From positions 44,738-108,737 of the forward strand of contig PXQV01000013.1 in the NCBI GenBank assembly GCA_003021175.1: 64,000 nucleotides of DNA, read 5' to 3'. Source of the stretch: Halobacteriales archaeon QH_7_66_36. Its GTDB lineage: Archaea; Halobacteriota; Halobacteria; Halobacteriales; Haloarculaceae. This document shows, one piece after another, positions 46,035 through 58,200 of the stretch; position 1 is the stretch's first letter, and every line of letters begins with the position of its first letter. The notes beneath the pieces are model-generated. The model was not told the origin of the DNA, did not search any database, and saw nothing but the letters and a program-made list of their open reading frames with translations. A program made the position numbers and the translations under genes.

Positions 46035-46409
46035 GCTCCTCACGCGAGTCGTTCCAGCATGGTGCCGGGGAGTCGCTTGCCGGGTTAGCTGGTAAGCGTT
46101 TTCTGCGAAACAGAAAGAGACAGGGCTCGGCAGTTCGGAAGCGGTGCAGTGTGGGGTGCAAGGAATAGGTATCCGCGAGGGAGCAAAGCGACCGAGCGGT
46201 TCACGGAACCGAGCGGAGCGAGGTTCCGTAGCGCCAGCGGACTAACGTACTCAAAATCGCCGCAGGCGATTTTGGTATCGCGGAAATCTCTGATTTCCGG
46301 CTGACTGCGCGCGGTTTGCGCCGCGGCAGGAGCAGGCGCGCATATTTTCCCCAAGTTTTTGCCCGACTGAGGAGCGCGAAGCGCTCCGAAGGAGGTGCAA
46401 AAAGTGGGT
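46035..46409. repeat. Cluster of perfect short hairpins downstream of the thermosome gene
   Basis: At least four tight hairpins in 190 bases: ACGGAACC/GGTTCCGT (46203-46229), CAAAATCGCC-gca-GGCGATTTTG (46252-46274), CGGAAATC-tct-GATTTCCG (46281-46299) and GGAGCGC-gaa-GCGCTCC (46371-46387). Three have three-base loops. There is no gene. Tandem perfect stems with minimal loops could be a REP-like palindromic element or a folded 3' UTR of the thermosome mRNA. Confidence 0.55.
46399..46403 (-). terminator. Possible T-run terminator of the thermosome gene
   Basis: Five consecutive T on the minus strand start 7 bases after the thermosome stop codon. Short T runs act as archaeal terminators; the run is short, so weak support. 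Confidence 0.35.
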
Positions 46410-48089
46410 TTACATCGCGCCGCCCATGCCACCCATGCCACCCATGCCGCCCATACCACCCATGCCGCCGCCGGGACCGCCCTCGTCCTCTTCGCCTTCG
46501 GTGGAGAGGTCGCCCGCGGCGATGATGTCGTCGATCTTGAGCACGAGGTTGGCCGCCTCGGTGGCAGACGAGAGCGCCTGCTCCTTGGCGTGGGCCGGCT
46601 CGACGACGCCCGACTCGTAGGTGTCGGCCACGTCGCCGGTGAACACGTCGAGGCCGGCGTGCTCGTCGCCGTCGGCGTGGGCCGCACGCAGGTCGACCAG
46701 CGTGTCGATGGAGTCGAGTCCGGAGTTCTCGGCGAGCACGCGCGGCACCAGTTCGAGCGAGTCGGCGAACGCCTCGACGGCGAGCTGTTCGCGCCCCTCG
46801 ACGCCGTCGGCGAACTCGCGGAGCCGCGAGGCCAGTTCGACCTCGACCGCGCCGCCGCCAGCGAGCACGCGCCCGTCGGAGACGGTCGTCGCGACCACGT
46901 CGAGCGCGTCGCCGACGCCGCGTTCAAGCTCGTCGACGACGTGTTCGGTGGAGCCGCGCAGCAGGAGCGTCACGCCGTGATTACCGGCGCCCTCGACGTA
47001 GAACAGCTCGTCCTCGGCGTCACGCGAGATGTCTGCCGTGCCGAGCGCGTCCGGGTCGACCTCGTCGAGGTTGGAGGCGACCGAGCCGCCCGTGACCTCG
47101 CGCAGGAACCGGATGTCGGACTTCTTGACGCGGCGAACCGCGAGGATGCCCTTCTTCGCGAGGTAGTGCTGGGCCATGTCGTCGATGCCCTTCTGACAGA
47201 AGACGACGTCCGCGCCGGCCTCGGCGATAGCGTCGACCTTCTCGCGCAGCTGCTCCTCCTCGCTGTCGAGGAACGACTGGAGCTGGTCGGGAGAGTCGAG
47301 CTGGAGTTCGGCGTCGACGTCCGTCTCGTCGACCTCGATCGGCTCGTCGGTCAACAGCACCTCCGCGTCCGTCACCTCGCTGGGCATCTCGGGATTGGTG
47401 GGGTCCTTGTCGACGACGGCCCCTTCGAGCAGTTCGGACTCGCCCGCCGAGCGACCGGTCTGCGTCTCGATGTTGACGTACTCCAGATCCGCGATGTAGG
47501 CGCCGTCGTCCGCCTCGACCGTGACGGCCTTGACGGCGTCCACGATGAGACCGGCCAGCAGCTCCTTGTTGAGCTCCGCGCCCTTCCCGGTCATGGAGGT
47601 CTCGGCGACGCTACCGAGCAGTTCCTCGTCGTCGGGGTCGACGGACGTCGCGAGGTCGTGAATCTGCGCGCGGGCTTCCTCGCTCGCCTGATCGTACCCC
47701 TTGATGATCGCCGTCGGGTGGATATCCTGTTCGAGGAGCTCCTCGGCGTTCTTCAGGAGCTCGCCCGCGATGGCGACCGCCGTGGTCGTGCCGTCGCCGG
47801 CCTCGTCCTCCTGCGTCTCCGCGACCTCGACGATCATCGAGGCCGTCGGGTTGTCGATGTCCATCTCCTGGAGGATGGTGACGCCGTCGTTCGTGACGGT
47901 GACGTCGCCCATCGAGGAGACGAGCATCTTATCCATCCCCTTGGGGCCGAGCGTCGACTCGACCGCCTCGGCGACCGCGCGTGCCGCGGAGATGTTGTGT
48001 CCCTGCGCGTCTTCGTCTTTCATGCGCTGGGAGTCCTCGCCCAAGACGATCATAGGCTGACCCTGCATTCGCTGTTGGCTCATAGTCAT
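46410..48089 (-). CDS. ths: Thermosome (group II chaperonin) subunit
   Basis: 559 residues of the archaeal ATP-dependent double-ring chaperonin. It opens [22 protein letters not shown]; the phosphate-binding motif GDGTTT lies at residues 98-103, and the other equatorial signatures are [13 protein letters not shown] and [15 protein letters not shown]. The tail is (GGM)-repeats ending MGGAM, as in haloarchaeal thermosomes. Apical-domain helical protrusion sequence ([18 protein letters not shown] region) is normal. Sequence alone does not tell alpha from beta paralogue. A strong TATA box precedes it. Confidence 0.96.
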   Translation of the reverse strand: MTMSQQRMQGQPMIVLGEDSQRMKDEDAQGHNISAARAVAEAVESTLGPKGMDKMLVSSMGDVTVTNDGVTILQEMDIDNPTASMIVEVAETQEDEAGDGTTTAVAIAGELLKNAEELLEQDIHPTAIIKGYDQASEEARAQIHDLATSVDPDDEELLGSVAETSMTGKGAELNKELLAGLIVDAVKAVTVEADDGAYIADLEYVNIETQTGRSAGESELLEGAVVDKDPTNPEMPSEVTDAEVLLTDEPIEVDETDVDAELQLDSPDQLQSFLDSEEEQLREKVDAIAEAGADVVFCQKGIDDMAQHYLAKKGILAVRRVKKSDIRFLREVTGGSVASNLDEVDPDALGTADISRDAEDELFYVEGAGNHGVTLLLRGSTEHVVDELERGVGDALDVVATTVSDGRVLAGGGAVEVELASRLREFADGVEGREQLAVEAFADSLELVPRVLAENSGLDSIDTLVDLRAAHADGDEHAGLDVFTGDVADTYESGVVEPAHAKEQALSSATEAANLVLKIDDIIAAGDLSTEGEEDEGGPGGGMGGMGGMGGMGGMGGAM

Positions 48090-48108
48090 TGAAAGATTGG
48101 CTGCGGTT

Positions 48109-48118
48109 CTATATAAAT
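48109..48118 (-). promoter_or_regulatory. TATA box of the thermosome gene
   Basis: On the minus strand ATTTATATAG, centred 24-27 bases before the first ATG at 48089. This is a strong haloarchaeal TATA and supports leaderless initiation at that ATG rather than the one six bases later. Confidence 0.7.
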
Positions 48119-48262
48119 CTGTCGATATAGAGGGTCAGAGTGCCCCCGCCTTTTGTCGTGAGTGCAACGAGAAAACCACACGAGGGAGGCCAAAAAGTAC
48201 GACAAAGGCTGACCCCGCGTGGGAGTGGTTGGCGTGGATCGCGGCGCTGCGAGCGCGGGGGT

Positions 48263-48649
48263 TTATATTGGTTCGGTCCAGTTGACGACGACGCTCCCGA
48301 CGACGAACGCGTCTCGGCCCTCGTCGTCGCGGCGGAACTGGAGCGTGTTCTCGCCCTCCTGTAACTCGCTCCCGGTGATTATATCGACCCAACACTGCCA
48401 CCCGTCGCTGGGCGGGAGATCGAACCCCGACAGCAGTTCGCCGTTGAGGAGCACCTCGTGGTCGAAGTTCCCCACGTCGTACGCTTGGATCTGGAGATAC
48501 GCGTCCTCGGTGTCGGCCGCGTCGACGGTGAACGATGCCTCGCTGGACGTGTCGCCGACGAACTCTGCCCACGGCACGTCGAGCGCCTCCTCGTGTGGTG
48601 CGAGCAGCTCGCCGAACTCAGCGAGCGCGTGCGTCGCGCGTCTGCTCAT
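48263..48649 (-). CDS. Small uncharacterised haloarchaeal protein, probable beta-sandwich
   Basis: 128 residues from MSRRATHALAEFGELL. The C-terminal 90 residues alternate strands (AYLQIQAYDVGNFDHEVLLNGELLSGFDLPPSDGWQCWVDIITGSELQEGENTLQFRRDDEGRDAFVVGSVVVNWTEP) in a pattern like carbohydrate-binding or galactose-binding-like sandwiches. I do not recognise a named family. The gene lies upstream of the thermosome gene on the same strand and separated from it by about 170 bases. An ATG at 48655 would add two residues. Confidence 0.75.
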   Translation of the reverse strand: MSRRATHALAEFGELLAPHEEALDVPWAEFVGDTSSEASFTVDAADTEDAYLQIQAYDVGNFDHEVLLNGELLSGFDLPPSDGWQCWVDIITGSELQEGENTLQFRRDDEGRDAFVVGSVVVNWTEPI

Positions 48650-48655
48650 ACCCAT

Positions 48656-48932
48656 CCCTCGGCCTCGATGACTTGAAACGTGTCGAAAGCGAGCGAGAAC
48701 GCACGCACCGTTGGGATAGCGGAAACGGTATCGCCCGGCGAGCTGGTATGTGAACTGATATTATTCGTTATACGACTTGAAGTAGTGTGGCAGCTAATGG
48801 TCGAACGCGAGCCTCCGAGTGACCCTCCTCTCGATGTTCTCCAGCAGGAGAGTACGAACGTGCGATGGAGACGTAGAAGTCAGTCAGATTCGAGGTGTAA
48901 TATCAATCCCAAAATAGCTCCACGTCGACGCC
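48656..48932. other. Gap before the kinase remnant
   Basis: No supported gene. A plus-strand frame starts around 48680, but its translation is unlike neighbouring proteins and the base composition is lower in GC. This is probably decayed DNA continuous with the kinase remnant to the right. Confidence 0.35.
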
Positions 48933-49118
48933 GACCGTGTCTTCGAGGTTTTCCAGAGTCTTCATACCTAGAAAGAAGATGCCGGAACAGGAATCGGACT
49001 AACGCTGCGTAAGCGCATCGTCGAACTCCACGGCAGCGATATCTGGGTCGACTCCGAACTTTGCAGGAGGGCGACGATTTCCTGTGTGCTTCTGGTGGCA
49101 GAAGAAGCCGATAGCTGA
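48933..49118 (+). pseudogene. Histidine kinase remnant (HATPase C-terminal part)
   Basis: The frame translates [12 protein letters not shown], an in-frame stop (TAG at 48969), [29 protein letters not shown], then drifts out to a stop at 49116. The matching conserved text in intact haloarchaeal kinases is [44 protein letters not shown]. One stop and a lost end make it a fossil. Its intact counterpart is not in the window. It abuts the trailing end of the CRISPR array. Confidence 0.8.
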
Positions 49119-49210
49119 GCAAGACTTGGTAGTCAATTCAGTTCTCTCTGTGGCGCGTCGATAGCGAGAGCTGACCGTCACTGCCTCGACAGCGCGCGCC
49201 CGCATCAAGC
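49119..49210. other. Short gap before the array
   Basis: About 90 bases without a gene or a leader-like feature between the kinase remnant and the degenerate first repeat. Confidence 0.4.
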
Positions 49211-49240
49211 TCCTTTGTCCCACAAGGGCCTGTCTGAAAC
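49211..49240 (-). repeat. Degenerate terminal CRISPR repeat
   Basis: Reads TCCTTTGTCCCACAAGGG then CCTGTCTGAAAC; it differs from the consensus mainly in the first eight bases and one in the middle. Degeneration at one end is the normal sign of the leader-distal end. Confidence 0.85.
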
Positions 49241-52200
49241 GCGCGTCCGTACATCGGCCGTACAGCGCCGGCGTGGCGCTTCAACCCCACAAGGGTCCGT
49301 CTGAAACCAGCGCAGATGACGCTCACGGCGTTCCAAGAGTCGCTTCAACCCCACAAGGGTCCGTCTGAAACGCGAGTCGACGAGCGTCTCCCACTCTTCC
49401 TGGTCGCTTCAACCCCACAAGGGTCCGTCTGAAACAGTTTGTCGGGGAAGCAAACGGTGGTTCAGAGGCCGCTTCAACCCCACAAGGGTCCGTCTGAAAC
49501 TTCTTCCCGGTCGTCGATCCAGCGACCGATGGGCTGCTTCAACCCCACAAGGGTCCGTCTGAAACCCGTACTCGTCCATCTCCGTGGCGATTCGTTGGAG
49601 GCTTCAACCCCACAAGGGTCCGTCTGAAACCGGCGGCTTCCAGTTCTACCTCGGCGCCGTCCTCCGGCTTCAACCCCACAAGGGTCCGTCTGAAACCATC
49701 TGGTCGACGTGACAACGGGTGACGTCGGCGCGCTTCAACCCCACAAGGGTCCGTCTGAAACAAGCGTGCCATGTCTTCCGTTCCTCCGAGGGATCGAGCT
49801 TCAACCCCACAAGGGTCCGTCTGAAACCCGCCGCGCCGTCTACCGAGTATCGACTGATCGTCGCTTCAACCCCACGAGGGTCCGTCTGAAACTCTCTGTG
49901 GCGGTCGACATCTTCGCGACGGTCTCGGTGCTTCAACCCCACAAGGGTCCGTCTGAAACTACTAACCGAGACCATGACCGAGACCACTATCCGAGCTTCA
50001 ACCCCACAAGGGTCCGTCTGAAACACGCGGATGGCCCACTTTCTGGAGTGGTGTGAGGACGCTTCAACCCCACAAGGGTCCGTCTGAAACTAGGGGCCTC
50101 CGCCCGGCGCGGTGGTCTTGTTCGGGCTTCAACCCCACAAGGGTCCGTCTGAAACACCCCACACTCGCGACAGCGTTTCAGCCGAGCCTTGCTTCAACCC
50201 CACAAGGGTCCGTCTGAAACGAGACGATGGACGGCCCACGGTTCGTCGAGTTACTTGCTTCAACCCCACAAGGGTCCGTCTGAAACTCGTCCTCGTCGGC
50301 GACTCCGCTATCATCTGAGTTGCTTCAACCCCACAAGGGTCCGTCTGAAACGCGGGCGGGTGGAGGCATAACTTAGCGGGCTGGTCGGCTTCAACCCCAC
50401 AAGGGTCCGTCTGAAACATCAAAAGTGTTTGCACACGTTTCGTCGCGTAGATCGCTTCAACCCCACAAGGGTCCGTCTGAAACTCCAGCCCGTCGCGGAG
50501 GAGCCGTGCGGCGCGGACGCTTCAACCCCACAAGGGTCCGTCTGAAACTCGTAGCCGCCCTGTCCGCCGATCAGGTCTTTGTCGCTTCAACCCCACAAGG
50601 GTCCGTCTGAAACCGGGAAACGATGCTTCCGGCCATGACCGTTCCGTGCTTCAACCCCACAAGGGTCCGTCTGAAACTGGTGACCAAGAGTGACAGCACG
50701 GGACCAGAGCAATTGCTTCAACCCCACAAGGGTCCGTCTGAAACACTCGAGGTCGTCGATCACCCGCTGAGTCACGCTGCTTCAACCCCACAAGGGTCCG
50801 TCTGAAACGGTTGACAATTGGCGATACGATCGACTCAGCATCTGGCTTCAACCCCACAAGGGTCCGTCTGAAACCGGGGAGGCGGACGTTGGCCGCGTCG
50901 GCGAGGGTGCGCTTCAACCCCACAAGGGTCCGTCTGAAACGCGAGCAGACAGTCCACATCGTCGTGATGACGTGGGAGCTTCAACCCCACAAGGGTCCGT
51001 CTGAAACACGCGCATCCCGAGGTTGGTGCTCTTCGTCGTCGGCAGCTTCAACCCCACAAGGGTCCGTCTGAAACGCAACGAGCAGGGCGAGGCCTATCGC
51101 GACCTCGTCGCTTCAACCCCACAAGGGTCCGTCTGAAACCGAGTCGAGCGACGACGCGTCCTGCACGATCTGCAGGCTTCAACCCCACAAGGGTCCGTCT
51201 GAAACGTTCCGCTCCCCGAGCAGGTCGACTATCCGACCGTCGCTTCAACCCCACAAGGGTCCGTCTGAAACCCTTGCCGTTTCGGACACCGATTTTTTCG
51301 GGTCGTGGGCTTCAACCCCACAAGGGTCCGTCTGAAACGGGAATGACGCCTCAAACGCTCGCTTGTAGGCAAGCGGCTTCAACCCCACAAGGGTCCGTCT
51401 GAAACACTGGTCTCGGATCGGTTATTCGTGTCGTTACCAGCTGCTTCAACCCCACAAGGGTCCGTCTGAAACCGAGGGGCATGAGGATTACGAGCACCGA
51501 CTCGCTCGCTTCAACCCCACAAGGGTCCGTCTGAAACCGCTGTGCGCGTTCACCAAGTGCCGTCTCAACGGGGCTTCAACCCCACAAGGGTCCGTCTGAA
51601 ACGTGATGGGCTGACCGTCGACATTCCGCGTTTCAAGGCTTCAACCCCACAAGGGTCCGTCTGAAACTCGAAACACGTCGATTTCGACCGTATCACCGAT
51701 TTCGCTTCAACCCCACAAGGGTCCGTCTGAAACCGAGTATGATAACATTGTCCTCGTGATTGCCGACGCTTCAACCCCACAAGGGTCCGTCTGAAACAGC
51801 GGCGTCGACGGCGACCAGCTCGACGTGGGCGGCTTCAACCCCACAAGGGTCCGTCTGAAACGGTTGACAATTGGCGATACGATCGACTCAGCATCTGGCT
51901 TCAACCCCACAAGGGTCCGTCTGAAACGTACGTCGACGCGGACGACGGGACGATCAAGCTCGTGCTTCAACCCCACAAGGGTCCGTCTGAAACTCTCGCG
52001 GACACTGGGGAACGTTGGGCAGGAGGACGCTTCAACCCCACAAGGGTCCGTCTGAAACGCGTCCAGTCTGACTTCTTTCATTTCCCCCGCTTCGCTTCAA
52101 CCCCACAAGGGTCCGTCTGAAACCGATACGATGAGTGTCGTTCGCGGACTCACTGGTATCGCTTCAACCCCACAAGGGTCCGTCTGAAACACAAGCGAGC

Positions 52201-55200
52201 GTTTGAGGCGTCATTCCCGATCCTCGCTTCAACCCCACAAGGGTCCGTCTGAAACCTGGGTCGTACGGTGGGGCGATGCCGTCGCCGATCGCTTCAACCC
52301 CACAAGGGTCCGTCTGAAACGTTGAGCGCGACCCATGTAACACCCCCAAGCGCGAGGCTTCAACCCCACAAGGGTCCGTCTGAAACTCGAACTGGCGTCC
52401 TTCAAAGTGCCTGCCTCAACCGCTTCAACCCCACAAGGGTCCGTCTGAAACTCACCGTGCCGTCGGGAGCGAGGTGCTTTGACTCCTCGCTTCAACCCCA
52501 CAAGGGTCCGTCTGAAACCAAGGGCGTTTCGAGCAGTCTCATCTGAGGTATCGCTTCAACCCCACAAGGGTCCGTCTGAAACCGCACAGACCGGCAACAA
52601 GCAGCTACTCCGAAAGGAGCTTCAACCCCACAAGGGTCCGTCTGAAACCGGGCCGCTACCACGACCCCGACGCCGTCGCGGATCGCTTCAACCCCACAAG
52701 GGTCCGTCTGAAACAGCTGCGTGATGGTCGACGCAGACGACCGCGTTGTTGCTTCAACCCCACAAGGGTCCGTCTGAAACACGGCTCGGGATAGGGCTCA
52801 GATTCCAGTGCTTGTGAGCTTCAACCCCACAAGGGTCCGTCTGAAACGAGGTGTCGTCGGTTATCGTTCCTTCGTCACGGAGTTGCTTCAACCCCACAAG
52901 GGTCCGTCTGAAACACGGTGCAAGTCGGCAGTGCCGGCGTCCTCAAGTATCGCTTCAACCCCACAAGGGTCCGTCTGAAACACGTACGTCCGGTCGGCGT
53001 ACGAGCGCGGCTGGAAGCTTCAACCCCACAAGGGTCCGTCTGAAACTGGTTCTCTTTGTCGCCGTCCAGGTGGTGGACGTGGCTTCAACCCCACAAGGGT
53101 CCGTCTGAAACGGTCTGAATGCTCCCCAAGAGGCCGCGGTAGTAGATGCTTCAACCCCACAAGGGTCCGTCTGAAACGGACACCGGATGTCGAACAGCCC
53201 TGTGCCAAATGTGGCTTCAACCCCACAAGGGTCCGTCTGAAACAAGTCGGATCGGACGACGCCCACCGACCACGGCCGCGCTTCAACCCCACAAGGGTCC
53301 GTCTGAAACGACGCTTGAGGACAATCCCGACTTCCGGACGGACCTGCTTCAACCCCACAAGGGTCCGTCTGAAACGAAGGACGACCTTGAGGAGCAGCTC
53401 TCCGAGAAAGAGGCTTCAACCCCACAAGGGTCCGTCTGAAACGAAGTATAACAAACGGAACGGATATTTCCGCCCGCTTCAACCCCACAAGGGTCCGTCT
53501 GAAACCCGAGTACGCCGTCGACATGGAATAGTCAGCTAACCGCTTCAACCCCACAAGGGTCCGTCTGAAACGGCGTCAATTTCCGAGTCAGCCACAGCGT
53601 CTGTTTGCTTCAACCCCACAAGGGTCCGTCTGAAACGCGTACACCGTCTCTCCAGACGGGGAGATAGAGAGGGCTTCAACCCCACAAGGGTCCGTCTGAA
53701 ACGGCCTATCAAAAAGACGTGCAGGCGGCGCTTCGGCGGCTTCAACCCCACAAGGGTCCGTCTGAAACCTGTGTCGGATCTGGCTGGTATGCAGGGTTCG
53801 TCGCGCTTCAACCCCACAAGGGTCCGTCTGAAACCTCGGGATCGATGCCGAACTCGTCGTAGTCCTCCTCGCTTCAACCCCACAAGGGTCCGTCTGAAAC
53901 CCGACGACAAACACCGCGAGTGCATCCGCTGTGGTGGCTTCAACCCCACAAGGGTCCGTCTGAAACTTCCAGTCGACGCGAGATGGAGCCTGCTTGATCG
54001 GGCTTCAACCCCACAAGGGTCCGTCTGAAACGCGGGAACGCACTGGCGGTCGACGCGACTCTCCGCTTCAACCCCACAAGGGTCCGTCTGAAACCTGGCC
54101 GACTGTCGTCAGTGGGCTGAGTGAGCCCGCTTCAACCCCACAAGGGTCCGTCTGAAACCGTTGTCCTCCGTATCACTGTCTGCTTCATTGTCTGGCTTCA
54201 ACCCCACAAGGGTCCGTCTGAAACCCGAGTCGCGGAACGACACGGACGGCCCGCCGAGGGGCTTCAACCCCACAAGGGTCCGTCTGAAACCGTCGTGCAT
54301 CCACAGCAAGAGCTGTCGGCGAGAGTCGCTTCAACCCCACAAGGGTCCGTCTGAAACGGTGCCTCCCCCACGATGTTTGCGTACTGGTTTCTGGCTTCAA
54401 CCCCACAAGGGTCCGTCTGAAACCCGATCACCGCGACATCGGTGAAGGTCTCCTGGGGCTTCAACCCCACAAGGGTCCGTCTGAAACCGGGATTGTACAT
54501 CGCCCCGACGCCGTCCGGGTAGACGCTTCAACCCCACAAGGGTCCGTCTGAAACGTGGACCTTGAGGATGTCGTGCTCGTTCTTGTCGCGGCTTCAACCC
54601 CACAAGGGTCCGTCTGAAACGATGGGCAGTCCGAGGTCTCGGCCGGGACGTTCTCGCTTCAACCCCACAAGGGTCCGTCTGAAACCTCGTGACACGTCTG
54701 ACTCGTGTACGCCGGATTCACGCTTCAACCCCACAAGGGTCCGTCTGAAACTCCTGAAACCCCCCTCAGCGCGAGGCTTCCCTTGTAGGCTTCAACCCCA
54801 CAAGGGTCCGTCTGAAACACGGCACTCTCTTGAACCCGCTTACGACACCTGTTAGCTTCAACCCCACAAGGGTCCGTCTGAAACGGCACAGCCCGCCAAG
54901 AGTTTGGATTCGCCGATGTCGCTTCAACCCCACAAGGGTCCGTCTGAAACCCGCAGATGCTCGGTTTCTTCGAGGACGGAGAGCCGCTTCAACCCCACAA
55001 GGGTCCGTCTGAAACTGGGGCGGCGACTTCATCACCAACGAGGGCATCTACGCTTCAACCCCACAAGGGTCCGTCTGAAACGACTGATTACGTCGGTATC
55101 GGCAGCGTCTGCCGTCGCTTCAACCCCACAAGGGTCCGTCTGAAACACGCTTCGATCTCGTGCTTTTGCACCCAAAGTGCGCGCTTCAACCCCACAAGGG

Positions 55201-58200
55201 TCCGTCTGAAACTGAGACCGTCACCCGGTCGTCGCGACTGTTCGTCGAGCTTCAACCCCACAAGGGTCCGTCTGAAACTCCTCGCTGTGGCGGAGGGAAT
55301 GTTCGGTCTCGGGTCGCTTCAACCCCACAAGGGTCCGTCTGAAACAGAGAAACACTGCTTCATCGCCCGGCGAACAGTTCGCTTCAACCCCACAAGGGTC
55401 CGTCTGAAACTCTGGATTTCGTAGTCGGTGTTCGCAGCGATGTCGCTTCAACCCCACAAGGGTCCGTCTGAAACGAGTTCGTCATCGTTGTCGAGTCGGT
55501 CGGTGCAGTGCTTCAACCCCACAAGGGTCCGTCTGAAACCCGTTGAAGATCGGAAAGTGTCTGTCCATCAGTCATCGCTTCAACCCCACAAGGGTCCGTC
55601 TGAAACAGGCGACAGTAACTTCGTCGTCGCAGCGTGGGATGAGCTTCAACCCCACAAGGGTCCGTCTGAAACCAAGATGCTCGGCGGCCAGCGCCTCGGC
55701 GTACGCCTGCTTCAACCCCACAAGGGTCCGTCTGAAACAGGACTCGATTACTGATCTCAGTGCACTGTACACGGAGCTTCAACCCCACAAGGGTCCGTCT
55801 GAAACGGGCTCGGTCACGCGGACGCGCAGGTGGCGATGGCCGCTTCAACCCCACAAGGGTCCGTCTGAAACGGGGTCGATGTAGATGGGCCTGTTCGATA
55901 GCGTGGGCTTCAACCCCACAAGGGTCCGTCTGAAACCGTCGCGCCGTTATAGAGGTCCCACCACGTCGGGGCGCTTCAACCCCACAAGGGTCCGTCTGAA
56001 ACGACGTGCTGTTCGGACTGCTCGAGCATGCACGCCGGCTTCAACCCCACAAGGGTCCGTCTGAAACGCTTCTTCAGGACCAGCCCAGCGCCCTCGCGGA
56101 CTGTGCTTCAACCCCACAAGGGTCCGTCTGAAACATGATACCTGTGGTGACCACGGCGGCACCAATCGCGCTTCAACCCCACAAGGGTCCGTCTGAAACC
56201 AGCGCGGCGGTGGGCAAGCACTGCGACAGCTGGCGCTTCAACCCCACAAGGGTCCGTCTGAAACCCGTACTTTCTCGCCGACCGTACGACAGCGTGGTGG
56301 CTTCAACCCCACAAGGGTCCGTCTGAAACAGGACTGCTATGCCGTTCACTTCTCGCTGTAGCCATGCTTCAACCCCACAAGGGTCCGTCTGAAACCAGTG
56401 CGCCTTCGACACCGATCAGATCACGCCGGCCGCTTCAACCCCACAAGGGTCCGTCTGAAACATCGCCCCCGCTATCGCTGCTGCTGGTATCCTCTGCTTC
56501 AACCCCACAAGGGTCCGTCTGAAACTCGACACGAGCGCCGACAGCGGCGACGGCGACACCGGCTTCAACCCCACAAGGGTCCGTCTGAAACACGCTCACG
56601 GGATCGTCGTTCGACCGGCTAAACGGCGCTTCAACCCCACAAGGGTCCGTCTGAAACCGACTCGTACACAGTGGCAGCCAGCCCCAGCGCGAGCTTCAAC
56701 CCCACAAGGGTCCGTCTGAAACTAATCTCATCAAAGAGATGGGTTGGCAGGGGCTCGGGCTTCAACCCCACAAGGGTCCGTCTGAAACGGGTTCGATTTC
56801 GACGCTGATGACGAGGACGCCGCCGGCTTCAACCCCACAAGGGTCCGTCTGAAACCACTCGTACTGTTCGACCTGCCCCGTGGGACCTGCTTCAACCCCA
56901 CAAGGGTCCGTCTGAAACATGAGTGGGCGGAGTTCCAGCGCTTCCGAGCGAACGGGCTTCAACCCCACAAGGGTCCGTCTGAAACGATTTGCCCGCCGGC
57001 GTCGAGAAGAGACAGTACTCGCTTCAACCCCACAAGGGTCCGTCTGAAACCTGGCCGGCTGTCCGAGACGTCAGCATGGCGGTCGGGCTTCAACCCCACA
57101 AGGGTCCGTCTGAAACCCGTTCGCGAGGTCGACGACGGGGTCGCCGATCTCGCTTCAACCCCACAAGGGTCCGTCTGAAACTGAAAATGCGGAGTGGCAG
57201 ACGACGCTCGACTTCACGCTTCAACCCCACAAGGGTCCGTCTGAAACACCAGCAACCAACCGCGTCCCCGGGGAAGGACGCGCTTCAACCCCACAAGGGT
57301 CCGTCTGAAACGAGGTCGGAGAGTGGACCTTCCTCGGCGTCGCTGCTTCAACCCCACAAGGGTCCGTCTGAAACGGGTGACCGCTGGACTGTCGCCGATG
57401 AGTGGTATGCTTCAACCCCACAAGGGTCCGTCTGAAACATGTCCCGGAGCTTCGTGTCGGGCTTCGCGAGCTCGCTTCAACCCCACAAGGGTCCGTCTGA
57501 AACGTCTGCGACGTACTTACCGCGTCCATCGCGGTCTGTGCTTCAACCCCACAAGGGTCCGTCTGAAACCTCACTCACCTCACCCATGCCAGCTGACCTC
57601 ATCTCGCTTCAACCCCACAAGGGTCCGTCTGAAACGACTACCGGACGCATCTCGCCAACCTCCTCAACCCGCTTCAACCCCACAAGGGTCCGTCTGAAAC
57701 GCCGGGGAGACGGCCGACATCGATAGTGCTGTCCAGCTTCAACCCCACAAGGGTCCGTCTGAAACGAGGGGCCGAAGATCGACGGGATCGCCGACATCTC
57801 GCTTCAACCCCACAAGGGTCCGTCTGAAACCGTTTCCCGCCGATGGGCGACGTGACGGTCGCCAGGCTTCAACCCCACAAGGGTCCGTCTGAAACCCGTT
57901 TCCGACGCTCAAACCCTGGGGGTGACGGCCCGCTTCAACCCCACAAGGGTCCGTCTGAAACACGACTGGCGGTCCCTGGACCCGCGCTGGTATCGGCTTC
58001 AACCCCACAAGGGTCCGTCTGAAACCGTCTGAAGCCTTCTGACGCCGAAAAGGACACCTTCGCTTCAACCCCACAAGGGTCCGTCTGAAACGTCGTACCG
58101 CGGGAACGACGTGTATCGCCTGGAAGGGCTTCAACCCCACAAGGGTCCGTCTGAAACCATCGCCGTCGAAGTCGTCGTCCTGGACCCGGTCGCTTCAACC

